Shown here: positions 1 through 6,198 of the stretch, in pieces | Numbering within the stretch: the first letter of the stretch is position 1 | Layout of the letters: each line of letters begins with the position of its first letter | NCBI RefSeq assembly: GCF_016785185.1 | Contig: NZ_JAEKDY010000078.1 | DNA: 16,182 nt | From: Heyndrickxia sporothermodurans | GTDB taxonomy: Bacteria; Bacillota; Bacilli; Bacillales; Bacillaceae_C | Strand: one strand, 5' to 3' | The notes under the pieces: generated by a model | Seen by the model: only the letters and a program-made list of their open reading frames with translations | What the model was told of the DNA's origin: nothing | Databases searched by the model: none | Program-made: the position numbers and the translations under genes

Positions 1-1
1 C

Positions 2-70
2 GCCCTTGTTAACCTTGGATCAAACCATTGGCGTGTTTGTCAAGAGCGATTGCGGGAGCTCCCCACCTAA
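2..70 (+). CDS. 3' end of an unidentified gene (partial)
   Basis: An open frame enters from the left edge and ends at TAA (68-70). The last 22 residues end ...RVCQERLRELPT. The stretch is visibly richer in G+C than the spacer that follows, and the residue mix is protein-like, so a true gene tail is plausible. It could be the C-terminus of a transposase or another gene, but 22 residues are too few to assign a family. The terminator at 149-186 lies downstream in the correct orientation. Confidence 0.35.
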   Translation, partial: ALVNLGSNHWRVCQERLRELPT

Positions 71-148
71 TAAATGGAAAGTAACCTAAACAACTATTTA
101 GTTTTCATAGAACTTTTTACAATACCTCCATACTCTTACTTTAAATAT

Positions 149-186
149 AAAAGCGACTCACTATAAAGTAAAGTAGAGTCGCTTTT
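149..186. terminator. Bidirectional rho-independent terminator
   Basis: Perfect 11-bp inverted repeat AAAAGCGACTC (149-159) / GAGTCGCTTTT (176-186) with a 16-nt AT-rich loop. T-rich tracts follow in both directions. It lies just after the stop of the minus-strand MFS gene and also downstream of the truncated plus-strand gene at the left edge, so it can serve both. Confidence 0.85.
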
Positions 187-216
187 GTATTCTTTTACAA
201 AATAACTTTGAATTAA

Positions 217-1470
217 TTAACCGGATGACACTTGGGATTTCACCTTCATATCGTAGGTGCAGAAAATTTTCCCGTATAGCAATGCAAAACTACATTGTAA
301 TCCGGATGCTATATAAAAAGGCAGGGCCAATGAACCTAGTCCGAAAAGATAACCGGTAATATACGGTCCGATTGATATCGGCAGACGCATGGAAAAGATA
401 TTGATACTTGATGCGAAACCACGGCGCATGTCCCGGGTCAAGCTCACACTTAGTGCTTGCTGTGCACCCTGTGTTCCTCGATTTAATGCTGTTCGCATGA
501 TATACATGGCGGAAACGAGTGTATAGGAAGAAAGAATTGGCATTAAAATTAAAAGCAGACTGGCGATAAAACGAATTATTACAATCGATCGAATGGTCCC
601 ATGTTGGTGGGATAATCTTGCTTGCATAATCGAAGTCATACCTGTCGCAAAAAATGTGACTGCAAGTGTGCCGCCAATCTGAGTATTGCTTGCTCCAAAC
701 TTCACTGAAAACCAATAAGCCATCATTGGTCCTGTTAATCCGATTGCAATTCCATTAAGGATATTAATAGCAGCCAACTTTATGACCGCAACATTTTCTT
801 CGTATAAGATTTTCTTTTCTTGATTCCTTGCTCCCTCTTCTATTACTTGTTTTCTTTCAACTTTATCTTCCCGAATTGTAAAAATGATCATTGCATTAAT
901 AAGTGAAGTAAGGAAGATAAAACAAAATATTAGACGATAAAAGGATATACCTTGAAAATAACTTTCCCATAAGGGCATAATCCCAGCTAACATTGCTCCC
1001 GCTGCCATTCCAAAAAAACTAACTGCATTATTCAAACTGTATACTTTGCCGCGTTCTTTTGTTGGGATAAAGGATGCAAGCCAAGCTTGCTCAGCCGGAG
1101 CACACGGACTGGGGGAACCAGCATCCGCCTTCCCGAAACCGGAAAGTGTGATAGCGATAAACAGGAAAATTGGATTTGTCGTCAAGATCCCAATCACCGC
1201 ACACCCGGCTGTTAATAATTCGGAAAAAAGCAGAAACGGCTTTCTTCCCAATCGGTCACTGTAAATCCCAATGAAAGGTGCAAGTCCAACACCAAGTAAG
1301 CCCCCAGATGCAAGCACACTTCCTATTGCCACAGTACTCCAACCCAATTCATCAAGATATAAAGCCAAATCAACAACTAGCATGCCTTGTCCAATGCTGC
1401 GTAAAAGATTGACAAGCATAAGTTGTCTAACCGATGAATGAATTTGTCCAATTAACGTGCCCACGATCAT
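217..1470 (-). CDS. MFS transporter, drug/H+ antiporter-like
   Basis: Predicted integral membrane transporter of about 417 residues, the usual size for a 12-helix major facilitator protein. The cytoplasmic loop after helix 2 carries the MFS signature GIYSDRLGRKP. A Gly/Pro-rich segment with APAEQAWLA follows around helix 4. A charged loop rich in E and K (near residues 200-225) separates the N and C halves, as is typical. The start was taken at ATG 1470. A GTG three bases upstream (1473) is possible, and no strong ribosome binding site precedes either. It stands alone: the gene on its upstream side runs the other way and a terminator follows. The substrate cannot be told from sequence. Its proximity to the PQQ genes is not evidence of PQQ export, because a plus-strand gene and a terminator separate them. 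Confidence 0.85.
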   Translation of the reverse strand: MIVGTLIGQIHSSVRQLMLVNLLRSIGQGMLVVDLALYLDELGWSTVAIGSVLASGGLLGVGLAPFIGIYSDRLGRKPFLLFSELLTAGCAVIGILTTNPIFLFIAITLSGFGKADAGSPSPCAPAEQAWLASFIPTKERGKVYSLNNAVSFFGMAAGAMLAGIMPLWESYFQGISFYRLIFCFIFLTSLINAMIIFTIREDKVERKQVIEEGARNQEKKILYEENVAVIKLAAINILNGIAIGLTGPMMAYWFSVKFGASNTQIGGTLAVTFFATGMTSIMQARLSHQHGTIRSIVIIRFIASLLLILMPILSSYTLVSAMYIMRTALNRGTQGAQQALSVSLTRDMRRGFASSINIFSMRLPISIGPYITGYLFGLGSLALPFYIASGLQCSFALLYGKIFCTYDMKVKSQVSSG

Positions 1471-1672
1471 CACTTCATTTCATAAATTGAGTCTCTTTAA
1501 AAGGGTTCCATTCCAAAATATAATTTATACACAACTAATTGGAAAGAAGTGATGTCCTTTATAAACACAACAAAGTATTCTATGTCATAACATGTTTAAA
1601 AAGAATTGGTTTGAAGCAGGATAAAGATAACTACTTACCCCAATCGAGGATTAGAGAGGAATTGAAATAAAA

Positions 1673-2056
1673 ATGGCAATACGGCTAAACAAATGGAAGG
1701 AATTTATCCAAAATTTAAAACGTAATATCTATATTCTCTATCTAGCTTATCGCCATCCGGAAACCCCATGGTATGCAAAAGCTTTTTCAGTATGTATTGT
1801 TGCTTATGCATTAAGTCCTATAGATTTTATTCCAGATGTGATTCCAGTATTAGGTTATTTAGATGAAGCCATTTTACTTCCATTAGGAATTTTAGGAGCA
1901 TTCTCTTTAATACCAAAACATATTTTACAAGAGTGTCGGGTGACAGCCAGCAGTACACCAAAAAAGTTACGAAAAAATTGGCCGGCAGCCATTGTCATCG
2001 TACTTATTTGGTTTAGCCTTACGACATCTATTCTCTTTAAATATTTTTTAAAATAA
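1673..2056 (+). CDS. YkvA-family (DUF1232) small membrane protein
   Basis: Protein of 127 residues. The core from about residue 33 reads WYAKAFSVCIVAYALSPIDF followed by IPDVIPVLGYLDE, the hallmark of the YkvA/DUF1232 family. A second hydrophobic helix lies near the C-terminus (about 104-122, AAIVIVLIWFSL). The family is widespread in Bacillus and its biochemical role is not established. The start ATG has an AGAGAGGA ribosome binding site about 12 nt upstream, slightly long. It is monocistronic, lying between the MFS gene on the minus strand and the converging PQQ operon. Confidence 0.85.
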   Translation: MAIRLNKWKEFIQNLKRNIYILYLAYRHPETPWYAKAFSVCIVAYALSPIDFIPDVIPVLGYLDEAILLPLGILGAFSLIPKHILQECRVTASSTPKKLRKNWPAAIVIVLIWFSLTTSILFKYFLK

Positions 2057-2116
2057 AAGATATTCAAATTGCCCTTGCTTTAAGTCAATTCATTAGACGC
2101 TAAATCGAGTTTGATA

Positions 2117-2307
2117 AATAAGCGGAAAAATTTCTCTTAATTAAGAAATAGCACCGAAAATACCTTAAATAGCCGGAAAAATTCCGACTATTAACTCAAA
2201 AAACGTGAAAATGAGTAATTTTGCTTTGCTTAACCGGAAATTCTCCGCTTAAATCCCCCGAACTGAGCTCTATTCTGCTGTATAACCGGAAAATTTCCGC
2301 TTATTTT
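2117..2307. repeat. Array of imperfect palindromic repeats
   Basis: At least four copies of a short AT-centred palindrome with the core CCGGAAAATTTCCG flanked by TAA/TTA lie at about 2118-2140 (right arm degenerate), 2167-2192, 2228-2253 and 2281-2307. A fifth, weaker copy (GCACCGAAAATACC) sits near 2149-2162. Each can form a small hairpin. They fill the spacer between two converging genes and resemble the short dispersed intergenic repeats of some Bacillaceae genomes. No coding function is apparent. Confidence 0.7.
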
Positions 2308-2350
2308 AACTATCCTTCGTTGCTAAAAAAAAGAGGAAGCGCCTTGCTTA

Positions 2351-2394
2351 GCAAAAAAAGAGTGCTTAAGGGTATGTATGGGGCCCTTAAGCAC
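2351..2394 (-). terminator. Rho-independent terminator of the pqq operon
   Basis: Perfect 11-bp stem GTGCTTAAGGG (2362-2372) / CCCTTAAGCAC (2384-2394) with an 11-nt loop. On the minus strand it is followed by TCTTTTTTTGC. The stem begins about 16 nt past the pqqE stop codon. The plus-strand side is also T-rich after about 15 nt, so weak termination of the opposing YkvA transcript is possible. Confidence 0.9.
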
Positions 2395-2410
2395 AAATTT
2401 GCAATAATTT

Positions 2411-3550
2411 TTATTTTTTTAACGCGGGCTTATCTTGAAAATGCCTTCGATAGATTATTAGTGATGATTGTGTTGAAGATACGCTTTTCGCATCCTGTAT
2501 TGCCGCTTCGATCAGTTGATGATCCGGAGCCCACATGCAGGTTGGGTCGGTCGCATAGGCATCCCCCGTCAGGGCAAAAGCTTGACAACGGCAGCCCCCT
2601 CCATCTTCGTGTCGCAAATCGCAGGATCGGCAAGGGTCAGGCATCCATTCATCACCACGGAAACTGTTAAAGGACATAGAATCATACCAAATATCTCTTA
2701 ATGATGCATGTCGAATATTTTCAAAGGATAAATCTTTAATCATCCCGGCCGTTGGGCAAGGCAGAACAACCCCATTCGGTGCTACTGTTAGGCCAATTGC
2801 CCCCCAGCCACCCATACAAGGTTTAGGTGTCGATGAATAATAATCAGGAATAACCCAAATAATTTCCATTTTTCTTTTAAGACGCACTTTAGCGGCTTCA
2901 TAAACTTCACGTGCCCGTTCGACTTGTTCCCGGCTTGGTAATAGCCGTTTACGATTGAGCAAAGCCCAGTTATAATATTGAGTATTTGCCAGTTCTAATC
3001 GTTCTGCTCCCATTTCTTCGGCAAGTAAAATAATATCATTTAAATTTTCTAGATTCATCTGATGCAGTACAACATTTAGCGATAGATGCAATTGGGCTTC
3101 TTTTACCGCCTGAACAGCTTCTCGTTTCTTTTCAAATGCTTTATATCCGCCGATTTTGTCCGACAGTTTTGCTTCCCCAGCCTGGAAACTCACCTGCACA
3201 TTTTCTAAACCTGCCTCCTTGAACTGAGTGGCTTTTTCCATTGTTAATCCAATGCCGCTTGTAATGAGATTGCTATACATTTCTAATGAATGTGCTCGGC
3301 TTATTAAGACTTCCAAGTCGTCGCGTAGGAGCGGTTCTCCGCCGGAAAAATGAACCTCTACCACTCCTAAATCAGCGGCCTCGGACAATACGCGATTCCA
3401 TTCTTCGGTTGAAAGTTCAGACTCCTTTGAAGTCATTTCAATCGGATTTGAACAATACGGACAATGTAATGGACAGCGGTGAGTTAACTCAGCGAGCAGT
3501 GAATATGGGGGTTCTACTTCATTATTGCTCCTTATAATCGACTGTTTCAT
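2411..3550 (-). CDS. pqqE: PqqE, radical SAM/SPASM PqqA cross-linking enzyme
   Basis: Forms the C-C bond between Glu and Tyr of the PqqA peptide, the first step of PQQ synthesis, together with PqqD. The 379-residue protein is full length. The radical SAM cluster motif is C26-x3-C30-x2-C33, followed by the SAM-binding SGGEP at 69-73. The SPASM region carries C245, C265, C307, C310, D316, C320, C322 and C338. This matches with constant spacing the auxiliary-cluster ligands of the Methylobacterium enzyme, including the unusual Asp ligand. The ATG start overlaps the end of pqqD by 29 bp, with GGTGGTGAT as ribosome binding site, implying coupled translation. It is the last gene of the operon and a terminator follows. 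Confidence 0.97.
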   Translation of the reverse strand: MKQSIIRSNNEVEPPYSLLAELTHRCPLHCPYCSNPIEMTSKESELSTEEWNRVLSEAADLGVVEVHFSGGEPLLRDDLEVLISRAHSLEMYSNLITSGIGLTMEKATQFKEAGLENVQVSFQAGEAKLSDKIGGYKAFEKKREAVQAVKEAQLHLSLNVVLHQMNLENLNDIILLAEEMGAERLELANTQYYNWALLNRKRLLPSREQVERAREVYEAAKVRLKRKMEIIWVIPDYYSSTPKPCMGGWGAIGLTVAPNGVVLPCPTAGMIKDLSFENIRHASLRDIWYDSMSFNSFRGDEWMPDPCRSCDLRHEDGGGCRCQAFALTGDAYATDPTCMWAPDHQLIEAAIQDAKSVSSTQSSLIIYRRHFQDKPALKK

Positions 3551-3869
3551 TTGTAGAAATCACCACCCATCCTTGTTCCACCATCTCCTGCAGAAACTCA
3601 GAAATATCTTCCTTTATCGTATTCAAGTCAGGCTTCACATCGTTCCCCTTTGCTTCCGCATCTTTCAATAGCGAAGCCCTTAACTTTTCACTCATACTAC
3701 TTACCGTTTGACTACCATCACAGAGTGTAAGTATGGAGGCAGCCGTTTCATTCAAAATGACTACCCTTTCCGGTAATAAAAGAAGATGTTTCCCTCTAAC
3801 CTTATCAAATTTCAAACGTGCTTTTGCTGCAAGTTTCGGAGAGCTTCTAAGTAAAATTGACTTCACCAC
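3522..3869 (-). CDS. pqqD: PqqD, PqqA-binding peptide chaperone
   Basis: PqqD is the RiPP recognition element that binds PqqA and presents it to PqqE. The 115-residue protein has the family core: KFDKVRGKHLLLLPERVVIL, then NETAASIL and a CDG turn, and a C-terminal helix ending EMVEQGW. It is about 20 residues longer than the common size near 90, mainly through a charged insert (about residues 66-82) before the last helix. The start is one of two adjacent GTG codons (3869 or 3866) and the ribosome binding site is weak. The gene begins 10 nt after the pqqC stop and overlaps pqqE. Confidence 0.92.
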   Translation of the reverse strand: MVKSILLRSSPKLAAKARLKFDKVRGKHLLLLPERVVILNETAASILTLCDGSQTVSSMSEKLRASLLKDAEAKGNDVKPDLNTIKEDISEFLQEMVEQGWVVISTNETVDYKEQ

Positions 3870-3879
3870 CTATTCTTTC

Positions 3880-4638
3880 TTATTCTGAATATGCTGCACA
3901 AGGAAAGGCTTTTTCTATGGCATCAAGCTGTGCCCACAATACATCACACTTAAAACGTAATGCATTAACAGCCCGCCTTTGAGCTTCAGGCGTTTGGCAA
4001 TAATTCAATACAAGTTTGAGAGCTACATCCGAATCACGAGGCGCTTGCGTTAAGCGACTTTGAAAATAGTCAAATCCTTTACTGTCGATCCAAGGATATT
4101 GCTGCTCTAGTACTTTAATACGCTTAGCTATTAAAGTAGGTGAAAACAATTCAGTTAATGAGGAGGCTACTGCTTCAATCCATGGCTTTGACCGCGCGAA
4201 GTTAACATAAGCGTCGACGGAAAAACGAACACCCGGTACAACATGCTCCTCCCGTACAATTTCTTCACGAGACAACCCTACAGCTTCGCCTAGTCGCAAC
4301 CATGCTTCAATACCGCCATCTTCTCCGTGCGTGCCGTCGTGGTCAATGATGCGCCCGATCCATTCACGACGAAGCTCACTCGATGGTAAATTAGACAAAA
4401 TGGCTGAATCTTTAATTGGAACCGATTTCTGATAATAGTAACGGTTAGCTACCCAACCACGGATTTGCTCACGACTTAGTTTTCCTTCGTGCATCGCCGT
4501 ATGAAAGGGATGTTTATCATGATAGGAAGAACGCCCGACATCCCTCAATCGTTCAGTAAATTCTTCCCGTGTCCACACCTTTTCTTTCTTTTGATCCGGC
4601 TCCATTTCCCTATTAACGAACTTACGATGTTCGAGCAC
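3880..4638 (-). CDS. pqqC: PqqC, pyrroloquinoline-quinone synthase
   Basis: Cofactor-free oxidase of the TenA-like all-helical fold that performs the final ring closure and eight-electron oxidation to PQQ. The 252 residues align end to end with the Klebsiella enzyme, with about 16 extra at the N-terminus. Known active-site residues are seen at H40 (Klebsiella H24), R66 (R50), Y69 (Y53), H100 (H84), Y191 (Y175), R195 (R179) and K230 (K214). The position equal to Klebsiella H154 is I170, in the segment LTELFSPTLIAKR. The start is GTG, two bases after the pqqB stop, with GGAGGTG inside the pqqB end as ribosome binding site, so translation is probably coupled. A downstream ATG (M12) is less well placed. 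Confidence 0.95.
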   Translation of the reverse strand: MLEHRKFVNREMEPDQKKEKVWTREEFTERLRDVGRSSYHDKHPFHTAMHEGKLSREQIRGWVANRYYYQKSVPIKDSAILSNLPSSELRREWIGRIIDHDGTHGEDGGIEAWLRLGEAVGLSREEIVREEHVVPGVRFSVDAYVNFARSKPWIEAVASSLTELFSPTLIAKRIKVLEQQYPWIDSKGFDYFQSRLTQAPRDSDVALKLVLNYCQTPEAQRRAVNALRFKCDVLWAQLDAIEKAFPCAAYSE

Positions 4639-4640
4639 GA

Positions 4641-5573
4641 TTACACCTCCACTTCCATTCCATCATAGGCAATCTCAAAACCAAGTTGTTCCAATGTATA
4701 CCTCTCCCTTGAATCCTTTCTCAAAATAGGGTTGCTGTTATTTATATGGACCAAAATTTTCCGTTCTGCAGGGAATGATGCTAATTTTTGAGCGGTTCCT
4801 GATAATCCGCTAATTGGCAAATGTCCCATGTTTTTTGCGTTGCGATTGGTTGCCCCCATCCTTGTCAATTCATCTTCCGACCAAAAGGTTCCGTCGATCA
4901 TTAAAACATCAGCCTTCCGCAAGTGTGCTTCTATATCCGGCGAAATGTTTTCTAAAGTAGGGAAATAAGCGAAACGTTTTCCGGTACCTTTATTGTGAAA
5001 AACTAAGCCAACTTCCCATACATCAACAAGACTATCATCCTCTTTATTTAATCGGATATAAAGCGGGGGTTTTCTCGAAACGGGTACAGTCTCAACAATT
5101 AATGTCAATTGCTCTTCTTCATCAAAAGCTCCGATTTTTTGCATAAATTCGGGATAAAGAGTTTGCCATTCCCATGAACAGTAGTTTTTAAGCATTGGAA
5201 ACACCGGAAAAGCTGAATGCAAACTCTTTTTAACAGCCTCCGTTCCATATATAGTCAATCTGGACCCCTCGCGCAATGATAATAATCCAATCGTATGATC
5301 AAGCTGGGCATCTGTTAAAATAACACCTGCTAAAGGGGTTTCTCTTATTTCAGGACCTGCATGCAGTGGTTCAAAGGATTCAATTTGTTTCGTTACATCC
5401 GGTCCAGCATTGATAAGGTACCAGTCTTTTTCATTAGCACTTATCGCAAGAGATGATTGTAATAAAGGAGTGAGTGCTGTATCCCCTTCCCGAACATCTC
5501 GGCAGTTTGGACAGGCACAGTTCCACTGTGGGAACCCACCTCCTGCAGCGGTTCCTAAAACTCTAATTCGAAT
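4641..5573 (-). CDS. pqqB: PqqB, metallo-hydrolase-fold PQQ biosynthesis protein (ATT start)
   Basis: Metallo-beta-lactamase-fold protein of PQQ synthesis, proposed to hydroxylate the tyrosine of the cross-linked intermediate. Read from ATT at 5573 it has 310 residues, the family's usual length, and starts M/I-R-I-R-V-L-G, as other PqqB proteins do. It continues with AAGGGFPQWN, the CxCxxC motif (C19, C21, C24), NAGPDV, TDAQLDHT (87-94), and near the end HINNSNPIL. There is an in-frame TGA at 5582-5580 and no ATG, GTG or TTG until the TTG at 5276, which would delete the first 99 conserved residues. AAAGGA lies about 10 nt before the ATT. The gene overlaps the preceding small membrane gene by 11 bp. 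A frameshifted fusion or a sequence error are the alternatives. Confidence 0.88.
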   Translation of the reverse strand: MRIRVLGTAAGGGFPQWNCACPNCRDVREGDTALTPLLQSSLAISANEKDWYLINAGPDVTKQIESFEPLHAGPEIRETPLAGVILTDAQLDHTIGLLSLREGSRLTIYGTEAVKKSLHSAFPVFPMLKNYCSWEWQTLYPEFMQKIGAFDEEEQLTLIVETVPVSRKPPLYIRLNKEDDSLVDVWEVGLVFHNKGTGKRFAYFPTLENISPDIEAHLRKADVLMIDGTFWSEDELTRMGATNRNAKNMGHLPISGLSGTAQKLASFPAERKILVHINNSNPILRKDSRERYTLEQLGFEIAYDGMEVEV

Positions 5574-5802
5574 TTGTCTTCAGTCCTTTCCGAGAAGTTT
5601 CAAGATTGCCGTTATCAACATTTCGCTTTCTTTCCAAAACTCTTCCAACTTGCCATCCAATTGCAGCATTTGCAAGTCCCATGATGCCAAATAAGAGATA
5701 ATCTCCAATTGGTTCCGGAAGCAGAAGATCAACAACCAACCAACCTCCTGCAGTTGCAGCCCCGATAATTGCACCGATCACCGCCTTTAAATAACCATTC
5801 AT
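5563..5802 (-). CDS. Small two-helix membrane protein within the pqq operon
   Basis: A 79-residue protein that I do not recognise. It has two hydrophobic segments, about residues 7-28 (Gly/Ala-rich) and 35-55, joined by a short PEPIGD turn. A basic, hydrophilic tail from residue 57 is probably cytoplasmic. The start ATG at 5802 was chosen because AAGGTGGT lies about 10 nt upstream. GTG codons at 5817 and 5814 fall within that ribosome binding site. It sits 58 bp after pqqA and overlaps pqqB by 11 bp, so it is almost certainly co-transcribed with them. No standard pqq gene has this size or topology. Its role could be membrane recruitment, export of PQQ, or peptide handling; none can be shown from sequence. 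Confidence 0.75.
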   Translation of the reverse strand: MNGYLKAVIGAIIGAATAGGWLVVDLLLPEPIGDYLLFGIMGLANAAIGWQVGRVLERKRNVDNGNLETSRKGLKTNSN

Positions 5803-5860
5803 ACTATCTAACACCACCTTGCGTATATTTATAAAGTGCTAAAATCGAGTATTAACATTG

Positions 5861-5935
5861 CTATTTTCCGATATAAGCATACATTGTCACTTCAGAAGAT
5901 GTATTGATCTCTTTGTACTCAGGCTTCATCCACAT
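5861..5935 (-). CDS. pqqA: PqqA, precursor peptide of PQQ
   Basis: A 24-residue peptide too short for ordinary ORF calling. It starts MWMKPEYKEI and contains the EVTMY core, with Glu15 and Tyr19 in the E-x3-Y spacing that PqqE cross-links. These residues become the atoms of PQQ. The opening MW-K-P and the EVTMY segment are the conserved signatures of PqqA. GGGGGTGA lies 5 nt before the ATG. It is the first gene of the operon, as is usual. The short tail after the Tyr (AYIGK) must be removed by a protease that is not encoded in this window. Confidence 0.96.
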   Translation of the reverse strand: MWMKPEYKEINTSSEVTMYAYIGK

Positions 5936-6112
5936 GTAGTTCACCCCCTTTTATGTCATACGTTATAAAGACTATTGTTTTTATTAGTGTCTTATGTTTT
6001 TCCCTTTCGACTTTATCTTATGTCGATGGATTACTCGAAATAACCAGAATTTTGAATAATGGTTGTCCATTTTCGTAAGAAATGAGCCGTTACTTTCGTT
6101 AAAAAGGAGCCT
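5936..6112 (-). promoter_or_regulatory. Probable promoter/leader region of the pqq operon
   Basis: This 177-bp spacer lies between the dehydrogenase terminator and pqqA, so the pqq operon needs a promoter here. A TATAAC hexamer at about 5967-5962 (minus strand) is a possible -10 box, with no convincing -35. The 8-mer TCTTATGT (plus-strand reading) occurs at 5990-5997 and 6016-6023, with a partial copy at 5949-5956. TCGAC (6007-6011) and GTCGA (6022-6026) form a small inverted repeat over the second copy. These may be regulator sites; the assignment is weak. Confidence 0.35.
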
Positions 6113-6117
6113 AATAA

Positions 6118-6151
6118 AAAAACTGAGTCCGTATTCATGGACTCAGTTTTT
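6118..6151. terminator. Rho-independent terminator after the PQQ dehydrogenase
   Basis: Inverted repeat AAAAACTGAGTCC (6118-6130) / GGACTCAGTTTTT (6139-6151) around an 8-nt loop, symmetrical with A and T tracts. It lies about 50 nt past the dehydrogenase stop on the minus strand. It separates that gene's transcript from pqqA, although some read-through is possible. Confidence 0.9.
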
Positions 6152-6198
6152 ATTGATAGTTCATAAAAGGTTAGGTTGACAATTTGTGCCTTAAAAAG

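Noticed and set aside
217..1470. MFS protein as a PQQ exporter belonging to the pqq system
   Set aside because: A plus-strand gene, repeats and the operon terminator lie between, and its sequence resembles general drug/H+ antiporters. Proximity alone is not support.
2320..2354. TTGCTAA/TTAGCAA hairpin beside the pqq terminator as a second terminator
   Set aside because: The outer stem is weak and its loop long. The 11-bp stem at 2362-2394 already accounts for termination, although a backup role cannot be excluded.
2221..2670. Plus-strand open frame of 149 codons overlapping the pqq terminator and the 3' end of pqqE
   Set aside because: It runs through palindromic repeats and a terminator and antisense to conserved pqqE sequence, with no ribosome binding site. 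It is a shadow frame.
4641..5276. PqqB starting at TTG 5276 as a 211-residue protein
   Set aside because: This start would remove the first 99 residues, including the CxCxxC motif and TDAQLDHT, all of which are intact in the same frame upstream.
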